Shown piece by piece: positions 40,724 to 49,425 of a DNA stretch of 50,998 nt (its first letter is position 1; the number at the start of each line of letters is the position of its first letter). The stretch is taken from contig DFXY01000058.1 in NCBI GenBank assembly GCA_002381945.1, positions 61,974 to 112,971 of the forward strand, written 5' to 3'. This stretch comes from Bacteriovoracaceae bacterium UBA4096 (GTDB lineage: Bacteria > Bdellovibrionota > Bacteriovoracia > Bacteriovoracales > Bacteriovoracaceae). Both the position numbers and the translations under genes were made by a program. Below the pieces are notes generated by a model, which worked only from the letters and a program-made list of their open reading frames with translations, made no database searches and was not told the origin of the DNA.

Positions 40724-41980
40724 ATGAAGACATTTTTTGTCTCTAGTCTGTTTTTAAGTTCTGTTGCAATGGCCTGTCCGACCGGGACGGAACTTCTAGT
40801 TGAAAACAATCAAAATTTTTGTCTGTTAAGAGGTAAATATCTAAATAGCCAGCTGAGCCTTACTGCTGATCATACTTATCGTCTTGATGATGAAGGCGTT
40901 TTTATCGGAGGCGATAATAAGGCCAGTTCATCAATCAGAATCCAAGCTGGGACTAAAATCGTAGGAGAGCCAAAATCTTTTCTAGCCATTTCAAGAGGAT
41001 CAAAAATATTTGCCGAAGGTTCAAAAGACAAACCAATCGTTTTCACCTCAATCAATTCAGTTAACCGAAAACGTGGTGAATGGGGAGGATTGGTTATAAA
41101 TGGAAATGCTCCTATTAATGCCTGTAAACCCGGAACCGAGCTATGCGAAGCGATCAGCGAAGGCATTAAGATTGAACCAGTTAAATTTGGTGGGAATGAC
41201 CCATTGGACAATTCAGGCATTCTTAGATTTGTAAGAGTGGAGTTCGCTGGTTATCCCATGTCTCAGGATAATGAACTAAATGGTGTGACTTTCAACGCTG
41301 TCGGTGAAGGCACTGAAGTCGATTACCTTCAGGTAAATATGAATGCTGATGATGGGGTCGAATTTTTTGGTGGAACAGTAAACGTTAAACATCTGGTTCT
41401 CACTAATAACGAAGATGATTCTCTTGATTGGGATATGGGATTTCGCGGAAAAATTCAATATCTTCTGGTAAAACAGGGGGATGATTCAGCTGATAACGGA
41501 ATTGAAGCAGACAATTTCAAGTCTCCAATGAATGCTTCTCCTCGTTCTAATCCAACCATTAGTAATGCGACCTTCCTTGGAGGAAAAAACAGCGCTTACG
41601 GTCTTCTTTTAAGGAAAGGCACTTCGGCCCATTTTTTAAATAGCATCATCTCAGGATTCAAGAAGGCATGTCTTGATATTGATGATGCAGAAACTTTCAA
41701 TCATGGGGGATTAAAAATTGAATCCAGCATTTTAAATTGTGACAAAACTACCGAAATTGAAAATGGCGATGCTTGGTCGACTGAGAGCTGGTTACTCAAT
41801 CAGGGCAATACAACTGTTAATGCAGACCTTGCTGGGTACTATCCAAATCCTTCGAGTCCTGCCCTTAATAATGGCGTGACACCTGATGATTTATTTTTTG
41901 AACCAGTTGATTATATTGGTGCTTTTGCCTCTAGCGAAGACAACTGGGAAGCTGGTTGGACTTCGATGGTGCAGGAATAA
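40724..41980 (+). CDS. Exported beta-helix-like protein, first gene of a TonB uptake operon
   Basis: 418 residues from the ATG at 40724 (GGGGAT upstream). Signal peptide MKTFFVSSLFLSSVAMAC. The mature sequence has many short, regular strands and turns with recurrent Gly/Asn/Asp and repeated LxV, VxF units (IRIQAGTKIVGE, VKHLVLTNNEDDSLDWD, FLNSIISGFKKACLDIDD), as in right-handed parallel beta-helices. It ends near FFEPVDYIGAFASSEDNWEAGWT. It is separated by seven bases from the TonB-dependent receptor. Proteins of this kind are found beside such receptors; a surface or periplasmic role in capturing the substrate is inferred. Confidence 0.75.
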   Translation: MKTFFVSSLFLSSVAMACPTGTELLVENNQNFCLLRGKYLNSQLSLTADHTYRLDDEGVFIGGDNKASSSIRIQAGTKIVGEPKSFLAISRGSKIFAEGSKDKPIVFTSINSVNRKRGEWGGLVINGNAPINACKPGTELCEAISEGIKIEPVKFGGNDPLDNSGILRFVRVEFAGYPMSQDNELNGVTFNAVGEGTEVDYLQVNMNADDGVEFFGGTVNVKHLVLTNNEDDSLDWDMGFRGKIQYLLVKQGDDSADNGIEADNFKSPMNASPRSNPTISNATFLGGKNSAYGLLLRKGTSAHFLNSIISGFKKACLDIDDAETFNHGGLKIESSILNCDKTTEIENGDAWSTESWLLNQGNTTVNADLAGYYPNPSSPALNNGVTPDDLFFEPVDYIGAFASSEDNWEAGWTSMVQE

Positions 41981-41987
41981 AATTTCC

Positions 41988-44471
41988 ATGAAAAAGCTGG
42001 TCTTACTTTCATTCTTTTTAGTTTTAAACCTGGGTGCCCAGACCGAAATTCAAGAAATGACGGTTGCTGCTCCCAGGATTCAGAACTCAGTTGAGGCCTT
42101 GCTTGAGGTTAGAAAACAGAAGAACAATGTTTCTGATGTTCTCGGGCAAGAGGCCATGAGTCGGAGCGGTGACTCCGATGCTGCGGCATCGCTGAGAAGA
42201 GTGACTGGATTGACCCTAGTTAATGGAAAGTATGTATACGTGAGAGGTTTAGGGGAACGTTATTCAAGCGTTCTTCTAAACGGCTCCCAAGTCCCTAGTC
42301 CTGAGCCAACTAGAAGAGTAGTACCGCTGGATCTTTTTCCAGTGTCAATTTTAGAAAGCATTACGGTTCAGAAAAGTTTTTCGCCAGACAGACCAGCAGA
42401 ATTTGGCGGTGGTCTAATTGAGTTACAGACTCGGGCCATTCCTAGAAAGTTTACAGGGCAGATGAGTGTTGGAGTCAATAGCGAGAATTTTCAGAATGGC
42501 CTAGGTTATCAAGGTGGAGAAAAAGATCATCTTGGCTTTGATGATGGTACGAGGGCGATGCCTTCACTCGTTAAAAAAGCGTTCAAAAGTAAAAAGAAAA
42601 TCATTGTAAGTGAAACTGAAGGCTTCAAATTGGAAGAGGTCGTCAAAATGACGAATGCTCTTTCCAATACCTATAATGTGAAAGAGGCAAGTGGAGAGGT
42701 TTTGCCAAATGTTCAGTTCTCTCTGGGCGATTCAAAGGAACTAGGCCAAGGACGAATTGGTGGCCTCATGGGCTTTATCTATTCCAATGGGTCTGACGTC
42801 GGTGAAAGACAATCAAACTCTTATAATGTGGGTGCTGGCCAAAAATTGGAGAGAGATGATAAAAGTAATATCACTTATGCAGAGAGGGAAGTTCAATTAG
42901 GTGGGGCTTTGGACCTTGGTATCGATTATCGTGACACCCATACATTAAAACTTACTTCGATATTACTCAGAAACTCTACAAATCTTACACAAGAAAAAAT
43001 ATCTGAAAAAACCAGTGATTCATTCAGTAGTCGTAAATATACCTTGCTGGAATGGAGTGAGCGCCAGCTCTTCTTTAATCAACTAGCAGGTGAACATAAG
43101 CTTGATGCTCTGACCGCTAAATGGCGGATCAATAAATCTCTCGCTAATCGTGACAGCCCAGATTCTCGGGAGATCATGAGAAACAATGATGGCAATCGTT
43201 ACGTGTTGGAAACAGATGTTTCTGGCAATAAAAGGGTTTATAGCGAGCTAGAAGATAAATCCCAGGAACTAGGCGCCGACTTTGATTTGAATCTCTATGA
43301 AAAAGGTCATGAGAAAATTTTAGTAAAGTTCGGAGGAGCACAAAATAATAAGGATCGTGCTTCCGATGTTTACCGTCTTCACTTTAAGAATAATTTCTCT
43401 CCCGGTACCACGCCGGATCTTTCACAGGATACTGAAACCATTTTTCGTCAGCGGGGCGCTGACGCTTTTATCTTAACCAATATTACCGACTCAGCCGATA
43501 GTTTTACCGGAAGTCAGATCTTAACATCCTACTATGGACTAATTGAGATGAGTCCTTCTGAAAAATGGACTTTTTCTTTAGGGGCCAGGAATGAAACTTC
43601 ATTGCAGGAAGTGAAGACTTTTAAATATTACGAACCTGGGCTTCCGACCTCTGCGGGAAGTTTAGAAATGAGTGATATTCTGCCTTCATATAACGTCACA
43701 TGGAAAAAGTCGAAAGACCAAAGATTTCGATTGGCCTATGGAGAAACCGTGGCCCGCCCTGATTTTCGAGAACTCTCAACTGTTTCTTATATAGAAGATG
43801 AAACTGGATATGATGTGATCGGAAACAGTAGCCTTCAGGGGACAGTCATTGAAAGCTGGGACTTTCGTTATGAGAGATATTTTGCTGACAGCGATTATTA
43901 TTCCTTAGGTTTCTTTTATAAAGATTTCACTGCTCCTATTGAGGCGGTCTTTGAGCCGGGAGATAAACTGGTTAAGACTTTTATGAATGCTAAGTCAGCC
44001 GTTAATTACGGAGCAGAAGTAGAAGGTCGCTTTTCATTAAGAAACTGGGGACGTGTCTTCAGACGTTGGAGTCTCGCCAGCAATGTATCAGTCATTCAAT
44101 CCAAGGTTTCCATTGATGGTTCACAAGGAAATCAAACCTCGCAAGAGCGTCCTTTGCAAGGTCAATCACCTTATGTCGCTAATGTGCAACTACTTTATGA
44201 TCGGCCTCAATTTAAAATTAGTTCAGGTCTTATTTATAACATTGTCGGTAAAAGAATTACTGAAGTTGGAACGAATGCCAGACCAGACGTCTATGAACAA
44301 CCTGTTCATCAATTAGATTTCATTTTTAATCAAAAACTAGGTGACTGGGGATACGGTTTCAAAGCTAAGAACTTACTGGATCCAGTGGCCTTAAGTACTC
44401 AAGGCGGAGAGGTTGTCCGCTCAAGACAAAGAGGGAGAAGTTATGTCTTCAATCTTAGCGCTTATTTTTAG
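41988..44471 (+). CDS. TonB-dependent outer-membrane receptor
   Basis: 827 residues from the ATG at 41988, which starts the signal peptide MKKLVLLSFFLVLNLGAQ; the longer frame from 41886 is a run-on. EIQEMTVAAPR fits a TonB box. The plug domain follows (NVSDVLGQEAMSRSGDSDAA, YVYVRGLGERYSSVLLNGSQ, PLDLFPVSILESITVQKSFS, FGGGLIELQTR). The barrel ends in the aromatic closing strand GRSYVFNLSAYF. It imports a specific substrate at the outer membrane using TonB energy. Neither an N-terminal carboxypeptidase-like domain nor a signalling domain is present. Substrate unknown. Confidence 0.92.
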   Translation: MKKLVLLSFFLVLNLGAQTEIQEMTVAAPRIQNSVEALLEVRKQKNNVSDVLGQEAMSRSGDSDAAASLRRVTGLTLVNGKYVYVRGLGERYSSVLLNGSQVPSPEPTRRVVPLDLFPVSILESITVQKSFSPDRPAEFGGGLIELQTRAIPRKFTGQMSVGVNSENFQNGLGYQGGEKDHLGFDDGTRAMPSLVKKAFKSKKKIIVSETEGFKLEEVVKMTNALSNTYNVKEASGEVLPNVQFSLGDSKELGQGRIGGLMGFIYSNGSDVGERQSNSYNVGAGQKLERDDKSNITYAEREVQLGGALDLGIDYRDTHTLKLTSILLRNSTNLTQEKISEKTSDSFSSRKYTLLEWSERQLFFNQLAGEHKLDALTAKWRINKSLANRDSPDSREIMRNNDGNRYVLETDVSGNKRVYSELEDKSQELGADFDLNLYEKGHEKILVKFGGAQNNKDRASDVYRLHFKNNFSPGTTPDLSQDTETIFRQRGADAFILTNITDSADSFTGSQILTSYYGLIEMSPSEKWTFSLGARNETSLQEVKTFKYYEPGLPTSAGSLEMSDILPSYNVTWKKSKDQRFRLAYGETVARPDFRELSTVSYIEDETGYDVIGNSSLQGTVIESWDFRYERYFADSDYYSLGFFYKDFTAPIEAVFEPGDKLVKTFMNAKSAVNYGAEVEGRFSLRNWGRVFRRWSLASNVSVIQSKVSIDGSQGNQTSQERPLQGQSPYVANVQLLYDRPQFKISSGLIYNIVGKRITEVGTNARPDVYEQPVHQLDFIFNQKLGDWGYGFKAKNLLDPVALSTQGGEVVRSRQRGRSYVFNLSAYF

Positions 44472-45147
44472 TCTGGTGCTCGTCGTTTCATGTGGAAAGC
44501 ATGAACAAGCTTCCTCCGGGAACCGAGGTATTCAGGATACATATCAAGTCACAAACCCGGATGTTTTATCACAAAACATCATGGATGAGGATTTGATGAA
44601 TATAGAAAAATTTCTTAAGTCAGGGGGCGGTGCTGAATTTGAATTTTCCAATGGAAGAACACTCTTAACTGAGGCGTGCTTTTGGTCAAAATTTAAAGTT
44701 CTGGAACTGCTGGTAAAATACAAGGCGGATATTAACTTCAAAGACCGTCATGGGCAAAATGCAGTGGAATACGGTGAAAATGACATTAAAATCAAGCGGA
44801 TTCTCTTCCCTGAATTACTGATTGAACTTAAGCGTTCACTTTTTCAACAGGTAAAGAACAGTGCGATGATGGAACTCAAGAAAACGCTGGCCGAGAATCC
44901 TCCACTTAACTTTTATATTCTAGCATCCGAATTAGGGTCTGAAGCTAAGGCCTTTGAAGGAGAAACGCTACTGACTTTTTGTATTAAAAATAAACTAGAA
45001 AATGTCCTGAGACTTCTGGCCCAACCCAAGCTGGAAATGGATGTGAATTTAAGAAATGCGAATGGCGAATTCCCCTTGCAGATTGCTAAAGAGCTAAACT
45101 TTAAGAATATTGAAAAAATTTTATTGAAACTTGGAGCCATTGAATGA
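44443..45147 (+). CDS. Ankyrin-repeat-like lipoprotein
   Basis: 234 residues from the ATG at 44443 (GGGAGAAG upstream), overlapping the receptor's 3' end by 29 bases. Signal and lipobox: SLVLVVSCGKHEQ, so it is lipidated at Cys17. The mature part has ankyrin-like helix pairs (NGRTLLTEACFWSKFKVLEL, LVKYKADINFKDRHGQNAVE, GETLLTFCIKNKLENVLRLL, DVNLRNANGEFPLQIAKEL), with two units at each end and a divergent middle. Likely an envelope scaffold for the TonB system. Confidence 0.75.
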   Translation: MSSILALIFSLVLVVSCGKHEQASSGNRGIQDTYQVTNPDVLSQNIMDEDLMNIEKFLKSGGGAEFEFSNGRTLLTEACFWSKFKVLELLVKYKADINFKDRHGQNAVEYGENDIKIKRILFPELLIELKRSLFQQVKNSAMMELKKTLAENPPLNFYILASELGSEAKAFEGETLLTFCIKNKLENVLRLLAQPKLEMDVNLRNANGEFPLQIAKELNFKNIEKILLKLGAIE

Positions 45148-45773
45148 ATGAAAGAATTTTTGCTATAGCCCACTATGTTGACCAGGGTGTTTTATACCTC
45201 CTACTTGGTCTTTGTTTCATGAGTTTAATTATGATCGTCGAAAGATTTTATTTTCTTAAAAAAAGGTCCCTTCATAGTAAAAAGCGGCAAGCTGAACTTA
45301 AGGAAATCCTGGAAACTCAGAATTATGGACGACTGGAGAAGATGGTAACCAACTTGGGTGAGATAGAAGATCGAGCGATTCATTTAAGCTTGGAGCATTT
45401 TAAGAAATATGGTGAGTCAGGAGTGGAGGAGATCTTTAAATACGTTTATCAAAGTGAAAAGCCTCGTTATGAAAAATTTCTAGGCTTCCTGGCGACAGTC
45501 GGCTCTAACGGACCCTATATTGGTCTTTTCGGAACTGTTCTTGGGATTATGAAGGCCTTCAATGACATGAATAGCTCAACGGGTGGTGGAAGTTCGGTGA
45601 TGTCCGGGATTTCATCGGCCTTGATCGCTACGGCTGCCGGACTGATGGTTGCAATTCCTGCTGTCCTGGCCTTTAACTTTTATTCAAGACAAGTGAAAAG
45701 TATTTTCACCAATCTTGATTCATGTAAAGAGTTACTCTTCCTCTATGAAAGAACAATGAAGAGCGGGAATTAA
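45144..45773 (+). CDS. exbB: ExbB/TolQ-type proton channel subunit
   Basis: 209 residues with three membrane helices and the ExbB signature GFLATVGSNGPYIGLFGTVLGIMKAF, continuing into ISSALIATAAGLMVAIPAVLAFN. Together with ExbD it forms the proton-driven motor that energises TonB. It starts four bases inside the upstream lipoprotein gene (ATGA-type overlap) and is followed by exbD two bases later. Confidence 0.93.
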   Translation: MNERIFAIAHYVDQGVLYLLLGLCFMSLIMIVERFYFLKKRSLHSKKRQAELKEILETQNYGRLEKMVTNLGEIEDRAIHLSLEHFKKYGESGVEEIFKYVYQSEKPRYEKFLGFLATVGSNGPYIGLFGTVLGIMKAFNDMNSSTGGGSSVMSGISSALIATAAGLMVAIPAVLAFNFYSRQVKSIFTNLDSCKELLFLYERTMKSGN

Positions 45774-45775
45774 CC

Positions 45776-46189
45776 ATGGCTTCAGTCAATCAAGATCAAG
45801 ATGAGATCTCCGACATTAATATCGTTCCACTAGTGGACATTATTTTGGTGGTTTTAATTATTTTTATGGTGGCCTCGCCGGCTTCCCAGCAATCAAAAAT
45901 TAAGGTGGATATTCCCCAGGCCTCTTCCGGGGATCCATCCCAAGGTAGTGAGCCCTTTCAGGTGATGATCAACGAAGAGGGGTACCTCTTCGTTGGTGGT
46001 GAACCAGTCTCGGAAACGGAATTGAAATCTCGGGGCGACATTGAGCTTAAAAAGAATTCTCAAGTTGAGGCGATACTCACAGCAGATAAAAATCTGGATT
46101 ATGGATCAGTTGTCAAAGTCATCGACCTGATAAAAACGACGGGCATTAAAAAAATAGCCATATCGACTACCAGCGGGTTGGAGGAATAA
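45776..46189 (+). CDS. exbD: ExbD/TolR-type subunit
   Basis: 137 residues. Residues 10-30 hold the single membrane helix with the essential aspartate (NIVPLVDIILVVLIIFMVAS). The periplasmic part has the ExbD fold (FQVMINEEGYLFVGGEPVSE ... LTADKNLDYGSVVKVIDLIK). It completes the motor with ExbB. Its stop overlaps the next start by one base. Confidence 0.93.
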   Translation: MASVNQDQDEISDINIVPLVDIILVVLIIFMVASPASQQSKIKVDIPQASSGDPSQGSEPFQVMINEEGYLFVGGEPVSETELKSRGDIELKKNSQVEAILTADKNLDYGSVVKVIDLIKTTGIKKIAISTTSGLEE

Positions 46190-46935
46190 TGAAATTGTTA
46201 ATTCTGATGTTAATATTAATTCTTATGACAACGACTAATCTCTTGGCCGGCACTCTTGAGCATGAAGTATCTACGACGAGTCAGCTGAGGCAAGAGGTAG
46301 AATTGTTATCTTTAGAAATTGAAACTCTCAAGAAAAATCAGCAATCGGTGATGGATGTTTATATTCAACGGGATCAGGAACTCTCAGCCCAGATTCTTAA
46401 AGAGAAATTTCGGGGTGAACAGTTCAAGACTCAGATACGTTTAAGTCAGGACAAGCTTGCCAAACATGCCAAGGCCATGAAGACCATTACCTCACAAACC
46501 TGGCTTAAAGATTTTTGGTCCAGGTATGATAATTCTTTGAAGCTGGCCCATCCTCTTTATGCTCCCAAACTACAGGAAAGAATCCAGAAATTGAAAATGG
46601 AATTAGAGCAACAGAAGATTTCCTATGAGCACGCGCTACTGCAAACCTGGTTTGTACTGGATAACGATCTGGCTCAGGCCCAGCAAGCAGAATTTATTCT
46701 GTCTCCACTGCAAGTGGATGAAAAACTTTATCATTTAGAAATGGTTCGTTTTGGCAGAACCAAGGGCTATTTCCGAACGTCCGAAGGCCAGTACGGACAA
46801 TTACTTTTTAATGATAAATGGCAAATGGAATTTTTCGAGGATACTTCTTCTCAGAAGATGATCGAAACTCTTCTCTCACAATTTAAGCAACAACAAAAAA
46901 CAGGTTTTTATCAATTACCAGGAATCCAACTATGA
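46189..46935 (+). CDS. DUF3450-family periplasmic coiled-coil protein
   Basis: 248 residues with signal peptide (MKLLILMLILILMTTTNLLAG). Long helical coiled coil from about 25 to 170, then a compact C-terminal domain with VRFGRTKGYFRTSEGQYGQL and TGFYQLPGIQL, matching the end of DUF3450 proteins. These are standard members of TonB2-type operons, near TtpC. It overlaps exbD and the next gene by one and four bases. Its role in the complex is not known. Confidence 0.8.
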   Translation: MKLLILMLILILMTTTNLLAGTLEHEVSTTSQLRQEVELLSLEIETLKKNQQSVMDVYIQRDQELSAQILKEKFRGEQFKTQIRLSQDKLAKHAKAMKTITSQTWLKDFWSRYDNSLKLAHPLYAPKLQERIQKLKMELEQQKISYEHALLQTWFVLDNDLAQAQQAEFILSPLQVDEKLYHLEMVRFGRTKGYFRTSEGQYGQLLFNDKWQMEFFEDTSSQKMIETLLSQFKQQQKTGFYQLPGIQL

Positions 46936-47693
46936 AAATCATTTTTCTCATGTTCTTTAGTTTTGCGGCCTGGAGTGACGTAACTTTGGAAGAGGCTTAT
47001 AAACGGGAGAAATCATTTTTAACTGCGCAAAAAGAAAGCCTGATAAGAATGAAGATAAATATGGCAACTTCCCTTAAGCAACGGAAAGCACTTGCTGAGA
47101 AAGAAATTTCCACCAAAGAAGCTGATCTCTCGCGGTTGATGCTGAAAAATCAGGAACTTCATGAAGACTATAAGGCCTTAGAGAAAATTACTAAAGAAAG
47201 TTCGCAAATGCGCGGGCAGCTTGAAAAAAATCAATTGAAGATTCAGGATAACCTCACCCAGATCAGAGCAAAACTTGGAGTTGCACATGCAGCTTCGAAT
47301 GAAACAGATGTCATTAAGAAGTTTGAAGGCACTTTAGAAGAAACCTTGGGATTAATTCAAATGATTAGTTCTGAAAAATGGCGAGCTCATGCCTTCCTGG
47401 ATGAAAATGATCACCTGGTTCAGGGTGAAGTTTTGTTTCAGGGTCTTTTTTCAGCCTGGGGTAAACAGGGTTCTAAGATCTTTGCCTTGGCCCCTTATAA
47501 CAATGAATTCTTAAAGGTGATGAATAAGGCTGCAGTTAATGAGGTTTACTTATTCACTCCTGATTTCGAACGCACGGGTTTGAAAATCGCTAAATCCTGG
47601 AAAGAGACCGTCGCCGATGGGATCCCAGGAGTTGTTATGGCCTTCATCATGATGGCAGTCCTGGGCCTCTTTATTTTATTGGCGAGAGCATGA
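46932..47693 (+). CDS. TtpC-like periplasmic protein truncated after its first membrane helix
   Basis: 253 residues. Signal peptide MKIIFLMFFSFAAWSD, long coiled coil (about 20-125), then a globular part (HAFLDENDHLVQGEVLFQGL, GSKIFALAPYN) resembling the N-terminal periplasmic extension of TtpC, the ExbB-like subunit of TonB2 systems. It ends with one membrane helix (VVMAFIMMAVLGLFILLARA) where TtpC continues into a full ExbB domain. ExbB here is instead a separate gene. So it looks like the TtpC extension as a free protein; that is inferred. It overlaps both neighbours by four bases. Confidence 0.72.
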   Translation: MKIIFLMFFSFAAWSDVTLEEAYKREKSFLTAQKESLIRMKINMATSLKQRKALAEKEISTKEADLSRLMLKNQELHEDYKALEKITKESSQMRGQLEKNQLKIQDNLTQIRAKLGVAHAASNETDVIKKFEGTLEETLGLIQMISSEKWRAHAFLDENDHLVQGEVLFQGLFSAWGKQGSKIFALAPYNNEFLKVMNKAAVNEVYLFTPDFERTGLKIAKSWKETVADGIPGVVMAFIMMAVLGLFILLARA

Positions 47694-48319
47694 AACTGGA
47701 AAAAGAAGAATTATTTCTAGGAGCAGTTTTAATCCCGCTCTTCCTTTGCTTGGGAGTTCTTCTTATGACAGTTAAAGATCCCTCAGAGCTGTTTTCAATA
47801 GAAGAAAAAAAGCAAAAAATAAAAACTATCCGAAAAGTGGAAGTAAAAGATAGTCCCAAAGAAGAAGCTGCTAAATTTGAGGCACCACCAAGCTTATCTC
47901 AGTCTCTTGCCGCTCCAGCTTCGCTAGGTGGAGACCTGAAATCCCTTTCCGCCGGAGTAGTCTCGGAAGGTAGCGGAGGAAGTGGTGGGATGAATATTAC
48001 CCAAGGTGATACTTCCACTGCCCAGCTAGTCCAGGAAACCGGGGGAGAAAGCCGGCCCGCCCGAGCAATTCAAATTGTTAATCCGGTTTATCCTCAATCC
48101 GCTCAGGCCAGGGGCATCGAAGGATTTGTGATTCTCGAAATCCTGATTTCTGAACGTGGTCAGGTGACTGAAGCCAAAGTCCTGAATGCTAATCCCCAGG
48201 GCTTATTTGATCAAGTAGCGATAGAGGCCATCAGGAGATGGACTTTTGAGCCAGGTATTGAAAACGGAAAAACTGTAGTCAGCCGGATTAAACAGAAGGT
48301 GAATTTTGAACTTAACTAA
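47690..48319 (+). CDS. tonB: TonB family protein
   Basis: 209 residues. A membrane helix (LFLGAVLIPLFLCLGVLLMT) is followed by a Ser/Gly/Ala-rich periplasmic linker and the TonB C-terminal domain: NPVYPQSAQARGIEGFVILE, VLNANPQGLFDQVAIEAIRR, WTFEPG. It carries motor energy to the receptor. The Pro-rich spacer usual in TonB is replaced by a short Gly/Ser linker. It overlaps the TtpC-like gene by four bases. Confidence 0.93.
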   Translation: MKLEKEELFLGAVLIPLFLCLGVLLMTVKDPSELFSIEEKKQKIKTIRKVEVKDSPKEEAAKFEAPPSLSQSLAAPASLGGDLKSLSAGVVSEGSGGSGGMNITQGDTSTAQLVQETGGESRPARAIQIVNPVYPQSAQARGIEGFVILEILISERGQVTEAKVLNANPQGLFDQVAIEAIRRWTFEPGIENGKTVVSRIKQKVNFELN

Positions 48320-49421
48320 TTTTTTATTCATACTCCTTTTTTCTTGTTCGGCTTGGGCCTTAACCGAAGAAGAGGAGAAAAAGTACGATGAACTGGAAGG
48401 TGTTTCATTCCTGAGGGCCTTAATTCAGGATAAAAAATATTTGGAAGTCATCAGGCAATTTCCAAGTATATCCAAGGAAAAAAAAGAATTAAGTCAGTAT
48501 CACTACCATCTGGCAGAAGCTCATTTTGCTTTAAAAAACTATCAGAAAGCTTTAGAGGTTCTTGAAAGCGGAAATCCTTCTAAGAATGTATCCTCGGACT
48601 ACCATAAACTATGGGGAAGAGTTGCTTCCCAACTCAAAGAATTTAAGACCTGTTCAACTAAATTTTCGCAAATTAAATTAAAGGATTTTGTTGGTGTTGA
48701 TTGGGAAATCATGGCCAATTGCTTAAATCAGAATGGTGAGACCAAGAAGTTATTAGAATTTGCCTTGAACCATAAAACAAAGAATTTTGATTATTTTTTG
48801 ATGAGTCAAAAATATCTCGCTAGGAATGGTCTCCATACTTTTGCCAAGGAAAAACGTCGTAGGCTTCTTGCTTCCTGCCTGAAAGCAGATTCTTATTTGA
48901 GAGTTTGGTCATTATTGGAAGCTGAAAAAATAATCGATTTAAATGTGCTTGAGACGGCCCATGCTTGTCATCCTGAATCTATTGAACTCACTAGTCTTCT
49001 AGTGAAAAATCTGTTCACTGCTGGCCAGTATCACTCCATTGCCTATATTTTTGAGACCCTTTCCATTAGAGACGTGGCATACCTGAAGCATGCTGCTGAG
49101 TTTTACAAAGTTGCGGGAAGAAACACAGTAGCCGATTATTTTTTCACCTTAGGTGATGAAAACGGATTCCTTCTTGCTAGATCCACGCAATTTTTGAATC
49201 AGGAAAACTATGCGGGACTTTTAACCATTCCTTTTAAAACCTCATTTTTGAAGACGAATAAAGATTTAGTCTATGCCATGGCCTATTCGCAATTCAAGTA
49301 TCTGGAGCTTGAATCTTCCAAAGCAATTCTACTTTCACAAAAAAATAAGAGCAGTCGTGATCTTCAATTAGAAAATTTAATTGATCAATGTAAGGCCTTA
49401 GACTGGAAGTGCAGGCCTTGA
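48306..49421 (+). CDS. Exported TPR-like protein of the TonB operon
   Basis: 371 residues with a TTG start 14 bases inside tonB, supported by AAGGTG upstream. Signal peptide MNLTNFLFILLFSCSAWAL. The mature region is helical with TPR-like units (SQYHYHLAEAHFALKNYQKA, VSSDYHKLWGRVASQLKEFK). TPR proteins are the usual last gene of TonB2-type operons, where they support receptor transport. The cysteine-containing tail ends KALDWKCRP. Confidence 0.8.
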   Translation: MNLTNFLFILLFSCSAWALTEEEEKKYDELEGVSFLRALIQDKKYLEVIRQFPSISKEKKELSQYHYHLAEAHFALKNYQKALEVLESGNPSKNVSSDYHKLWGRVASQLKEFKTCSTKFSQIKLKDFVGVDWEIMANCLNQNGETKKLLEFALNHKTKNFDYFLMSQKYLARNGLHTFAKEKRRRLLASCLKADSYLRVWSLLEAEKIIDLNVLETAHACHPESIELTSLLVKNLFTAGQYHSIAYIFETLSIRDVAYLKHAAEFYKVAGRNTVADYFFTLGDENGFLLARSTQFLNQENYAGLLTIPFKTSFLKTNKDLVYAMAYSQFKYLELESSKAILLSQKNKSSRDLQLENLIDQCKALDWKCRP

Positions 49422-49425
49422 GGTT

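Noticed and set aside
41886..41987. Longer start for the TonB-dependent receptor
   Set aside because: It overlaps the upstream gene by 95 bases and adds a non-signal hydrophobic stretch. The ATG at 41988 begins a normal signal peptide.
40724..44471. Iron or B12 as the substrate of the TonB-dependent receptor
   Set aside because: No Fur box, heme-binding motif or cobalamin riboswitch precedes this operon. The nearby B12 riboswitch belongs to nrdG-nrdD, so a named substrate would be a guess.
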